The position numbers and the translations under genes were made by a program. Below are positions 62,048-64,000 of a stretch of 64,000 nucleotides of DNA, in pieces. Where the stretch lies: the NCBI RefSeq assembly GCF_001426185.1, contig NZ_LMRP01000001.1, forward strand, positions 1,466,765 through 1,530,764, in the 5' to 3' direction. How positions within the stretch are numbered: position 1 is the stretch's first letter; every line of letters starts with the position of its first letter. This stretch comes from Rhodococcus sp. Leaf247. Its GTDB lineage: Bacteria; Actinomycetota; Actinomycetes; Mycobacteriales; Mycobacteriaceae. Below the pieces are notes generated by a model. The model worked only from the letters and a program-made list of their open reading frames with translations. It had not been told where the DNA came from and made no database searches.

Positions 62048-63522
62048 ACCGACGGGGCTTCCTCGTGCTCGCCGCGGCCGCGGTCGCCGCGGGGTGTGCG
62101 CAGGACCGGACCGTCACTGTCCCGGCCGCAGCGTCGCGTCGTGTGCTCGGCTACTCCACCGGCGCGTCCATCCTGTGGGCCGACGACGCCGACGTGACCC
62201 GCACGATGGCCGCGGTCCGTGACGGCGGCGCGACGTCGGTGCGCATCGACGTGTCGTGGCGCTTCGCCGAACCTGTTCGTGGACAGTACGACTGGCGACC
62301 CTCCGATCGGGTGGTCGATGCCGCCAGGGCGGCCGGCCTGGACGTGGTGGCCACGCTGACCACGACACCGGCCTGGGCGGCCATCGGGTTCTCCGACCTG
62401 CCCGCAGCGGCTCCCCGGAACCCTCAGGAGTACGGAGCCTTCGCCGGCGTCGTCGCCGAGCGCTACCGCGGCAGGGTGTCGTCCTACGAGATCTGGAACG
62501 AGCCGAACGGTCGACTGTTCTTCTGGCCGAACCCCGACCCCGTCCGCTACACCGCGATGCTGCGATCGGCTTTCACCACCGTCACCGCCGCGGACCCCGA
62601 CGCCGTCGTCGTGGCCGGGGCACTGGGCAACACGGACACCGCCGACGGCCGTGTCGACTCTCACGACTTCCTCGTGGGCATGTACGACGCCGGTGCGGCC
62701 GGGTCGTTCCACGCGCTGTCCTACCACGCGTACGACTACGGAACCACCCTCGCGGATGCCGGCCTGTACCCCAATTCCGCTGTGCAGCAGATCATCAGGA
62801 TGCGGCAGACGATGGTGGAGCGCGGGGACGCGTCGGCAAGCATCTGGATCACCGAGTACGGCGCACCCGACACCGGCGTGGACGCGGACACGCAGGCGCG
62901 GCTCATCGTGGACTCCGCCCAGCAGTGGGGCGAGGTGCCGTACGGCGGGCCGTTCTACATCTATACCGTCCGCGACGGCGACAGCGCGTCCGCCGATTCC
63001 GAGGCTCGCTTCGGCGTGCTCGACGACGCCTTCGTACCCAAACCCGTCTACGGGCAGTTGGCCGCGCTCGCGGCAGCGGGCCTGCCGAACCGCGACGTCG
63101 CGAACCGGTTCGATGCCGCCGCGACACCCGACCTCGGCGACCCCCTGGGTCCGGTCTTCGCCCTCTCCGCCGGCGCGGGCCGCCAGTACGCGCGGGGCAG
63201 CCTGTATTCGACTGCGGGCGGCTGGCTCACCTCACCGCCGGCGGTCGCGGATATCGCCCGCACCACCGGGCTCGTTCCGGCAGGCCCGTTCCGCGACGGG
63301 TACCAGGATCTGCTCGCCGATGGCGGGTTCCGCGTGTTCTCTCACCCGCAGTTCGGGACGTGGGCCGTCGTCGGCGCGATCCTCGATCGGTGGCGGCCCG
63401 ACCTCGGGTTCCCGGTCACCGGGGAGTACGAGACGCCCGACGGTCAGCGCGTCGTGGACTTCGAGTTCGGCCGCATCCTGTGGACGCCGATCGACGGGGC
63501 AGTGGTCGTTCGGGATCGGTGA
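62044..63522 (+). CDS. GH39/GH5-like glycosidase lipoprotein with C-terminal LGFP repeats
   Basis: 492 residues. Signal with twin Arg (MNRRGFLVLAAAAVAAGC) and lipobox Cys18. TIM-barrel domain (about 35-355): VRIDVSWRFAEPVRGQYDW, acid/base Glu153 in YEIWNEPNGR, nucleophile Glu271 in IWITEYGAP. The C-terminal region (about 385-492) has LGFP-type repeats (FSHPQFGTWAVVGAILDRW, DLGFPVTGEYETPDG, FEFGRILWTP), modules of mycolata cell-wall proteins. The GTG overlaps the acyltransferase stop (GTGA). Likely trims or releases the third glycan at the arabinogalactan-mycolate envelope. Both catalytic glutamates are present. Confidence 0.88.
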   Translation: MNRRGFLVLAAAAVAAGCAQDRTVTVPAAASRRVLGYSTGASILWADDADVTRTMAAVRDGGATSVRIDVSWRFAEPVRGQYDWRPSDRVVDAARAAGLDVVATLTTTPAWAAIGFSDLPAAAPRNPQEYGAFAGVVAERYRGRVSSYEIWNEPNGRLFFWPNPDPVRYTAMLRSAFTTVTAADPDAVVVAGALGNTDTADGRVDSHDFLVGMYDAGAAGSFHALSYHAYDYGTTLADAGLYPNSAVQQIIRMRQTMVERGDASASIWITEYGAPDTGVDADTQARLIVDSAQQWGEVPYGGPFYIYTVRDGDSASADSEARFGVLDDAFVPKPVYGQLAALAAAGLPNRDVANRFDAAATPDLGDPLGPVFALSAGAGRQYARGSLYSTAGGWLTSPPAVADIARTTGLVPAGPFRDGYQDLLADGGFRVFSHPQFGTWAVVGAILDRWRPDLGFPVTGEYETPDGQRVVDFEFGRILWTPIDGAVVVRDR

Positions 63523-63533
63523 GATCGCCGCCG

Positions 63534-63704
63534 CTATTCCAGCGTGGCCGGCTTCCTGAGAAGAGGGTTCACAGGCGTGTCCTCGCGCAGAATGCGAGCG
63601 CCGTCCTCTATGTCCGCATTGTGAATGGCTCGGCCCATGATGACGCTGGCGACCAGGGCTGCAACAACCCAGACGGCGCCGATGCCGTAGACGATCCACC
63701 ACAT
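63534..63704 (-). CDS. Single-pass membrane miniprotein (56 aa), paralogue of the one at 30314
   Basis: ATG at 63704 opens a 56-codon frame: transmembrane segment MWWIVYGIGAVWVVAALVAS, then MGRAIHNADIEDGARILRE and a short polar tail. It shares W-x-x-x-G-x-x-A-V-W, a small-residue helix and N-A-D-I-E-D-x-A-x-x-x-R with the protein at 30314 (N-A-E-I-E-D-x-A-x-x-x-R). Convergent with the LGFP glycosidase gene, 11 bp between stops. Function unknown; conservation between copies argues that both are genuine genes. Confidence 0.7.
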   Translation of the reverse strand: MWWIVYGIGAVWVVAALVASVIMGRAIHNADIEDGARILREDTPVNPLLRKPATLE

Positions 63705-63943
63705 CACACGAGTGTGACACCGGAACCAGGAATTGCAACGAAAATGGCAATAAAACCATCAAGAACGTTTTTTACGGCGCGCGGAAGCGCCACCACGGGA
63801 GACTAGGGCGGCCGTCTGCTGCGCAGAGCCTGTCATTCGGTTGCACGACGGAGTCGAGGCCGGTTCTGGCGGTCGGCGCTGTTCAGACCGCGTTCATCCT
63901 TGATTCGGCGCTGCCTGCTCTGCGGACGGGTAGCCGAATGACT
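63705..63943. other. Intergenic region before the right-edge gene
   Basis: No gene seen. The first part (63720-63780) is A+T richer and would hold the promoter of the miniprotein gene on the minus strand. Confidence 0.4.
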
Positions 63944-63973
63944 TGCAGCAGAAACAGCGGCTGGCCATACTTT
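63944..63973 (+). promoter_or_regulatory. Candidate promoter for a leaderless gene at the right edge
   Basis: TTGCAG (63944-63949) and CATACT (63968-63973) are 18 bp apart, close to -35/-10 consensus. Transcription would start about 7 nt later, at the ATG at 63980, giving a leaderless mRNA, a common type in actinobacteria. No Shine-Dalgarno precedes that ATG. Confidence 0.35.
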
Positions 63974-63979
63974 CCGCAT

Positions 63980-64000
63980 GGCCAAGAGACGCTCGCGCAT
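63980..64000 (+). CDS. Possible start of a gene cut by the window edge
   Basis: ATG at 63980 followed by codons for AKRRSR up to the window end. Only seven codons are visible; support is the promoter-like pair directly upstream. Product cannot be named. Confidence 0.3.

Overview
The window looks like chromosomal DNA of a high-GC, mycolic-acid-containing actinobacterium (Mycobacteriales/Corynebacteriales, probably Rhodococcus or a close relative). The basis is the strongly G/C-biased third codon position, frequent GTG and TTG starts, ATGA/GTGA start-stop overlaps, LGFP cell-wall repeats in one secreted protein, a polyprenol-phosphomannose synthase, an NDH-2, and actinobacterial-style Wzz/BY-kinase proteins. 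The species assignment is inference. Nearly the whole window is devoted to making, exporting, decorating and regulating cell-surface polysaccharide. Layout: (1) 1-6.5 kb. The end of a YibE/F membrane protein is followed by an amino-acid:carrier-protein module: a carrier protein, an acyl-CoA-dehydrogenase-like flavoprotein and a class-II synthetase-like amino acid:[carrier protein] ligase on the plus strand, converging on a GH2-type hydrolase and a DUF1839 protein on the minus strand. (2) 6.5-25.6 kb. A first polysaccharide locus on the plus strand (two GT4 enzymes, Wzx, CgeB-like GT, Wzy, Wzz-like, tandem alpha/beta hydrolase, beta-helix lipoprotein) continues past a convergent beta-helix paralogue and a GNAT gene into a second carrier protein. 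That carrier protein is translationally coupled to the initiating polyprenyl glycosylphosphotransferase, followed by a YdcF-like protein and a strong terminator. Two membrane-anchored Hsp70-like proteins on the minus strand bracket this locus. (3) 25.7-38.3 kb. Housekeeping and regulatory genes: NDH-2, three GGDEF proteins, a low-molecular-weight tyrosine phosphatase, a full BY-kinase, an Lrp-type regulator, two GAF-ANTAR genes (one frameshifted), a polyprenol-phosphomannose synthase and small secreted or membrane proteins. (4) 38.4-49.1 kb. A minus-strand operon of visibly lower G+C: two pyruvyltransferases, three GTs, a BNR-like lipoprotein, Wzx, a nitroreductase and Wzy. It looks like an imported glycan-specificity cassette. 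(5) 50-63.5 kb. High-GC genes for a third locus: two GDP-mannose 4,6-dehydratases, GTs, two paralogous hexapeptide acyltransferases, a third Wzz-like protein, Wzx, Wzy, an acyltransferase-3 and a GH39-like LGFP lipoprotein. How the genes may work together: three Wzx, three Wzy-like and three Wzz-like proteins, but only one visible initiating transferase, suggest two or three related surface glycans sharing one initiation step. Only one of the three Wzz/BY proteins (30.6-32.2 kb) keeps an intact Walker A and a tyrosine cluster, and a matching phosphatase lies nearby. The most unusual feature is the pairing of a complete amino acid:[carrier protein] ligase module with a second carrier protein of the same GL[T/S]SHAS type embedded in the glycan operon, which suggests aminoacyl (or oxidised aminoacyl) decoration of the polysaccharide. 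I found no tRNA or rRNA genes, CRISPR arrays, insertion sequences or prophage genes.
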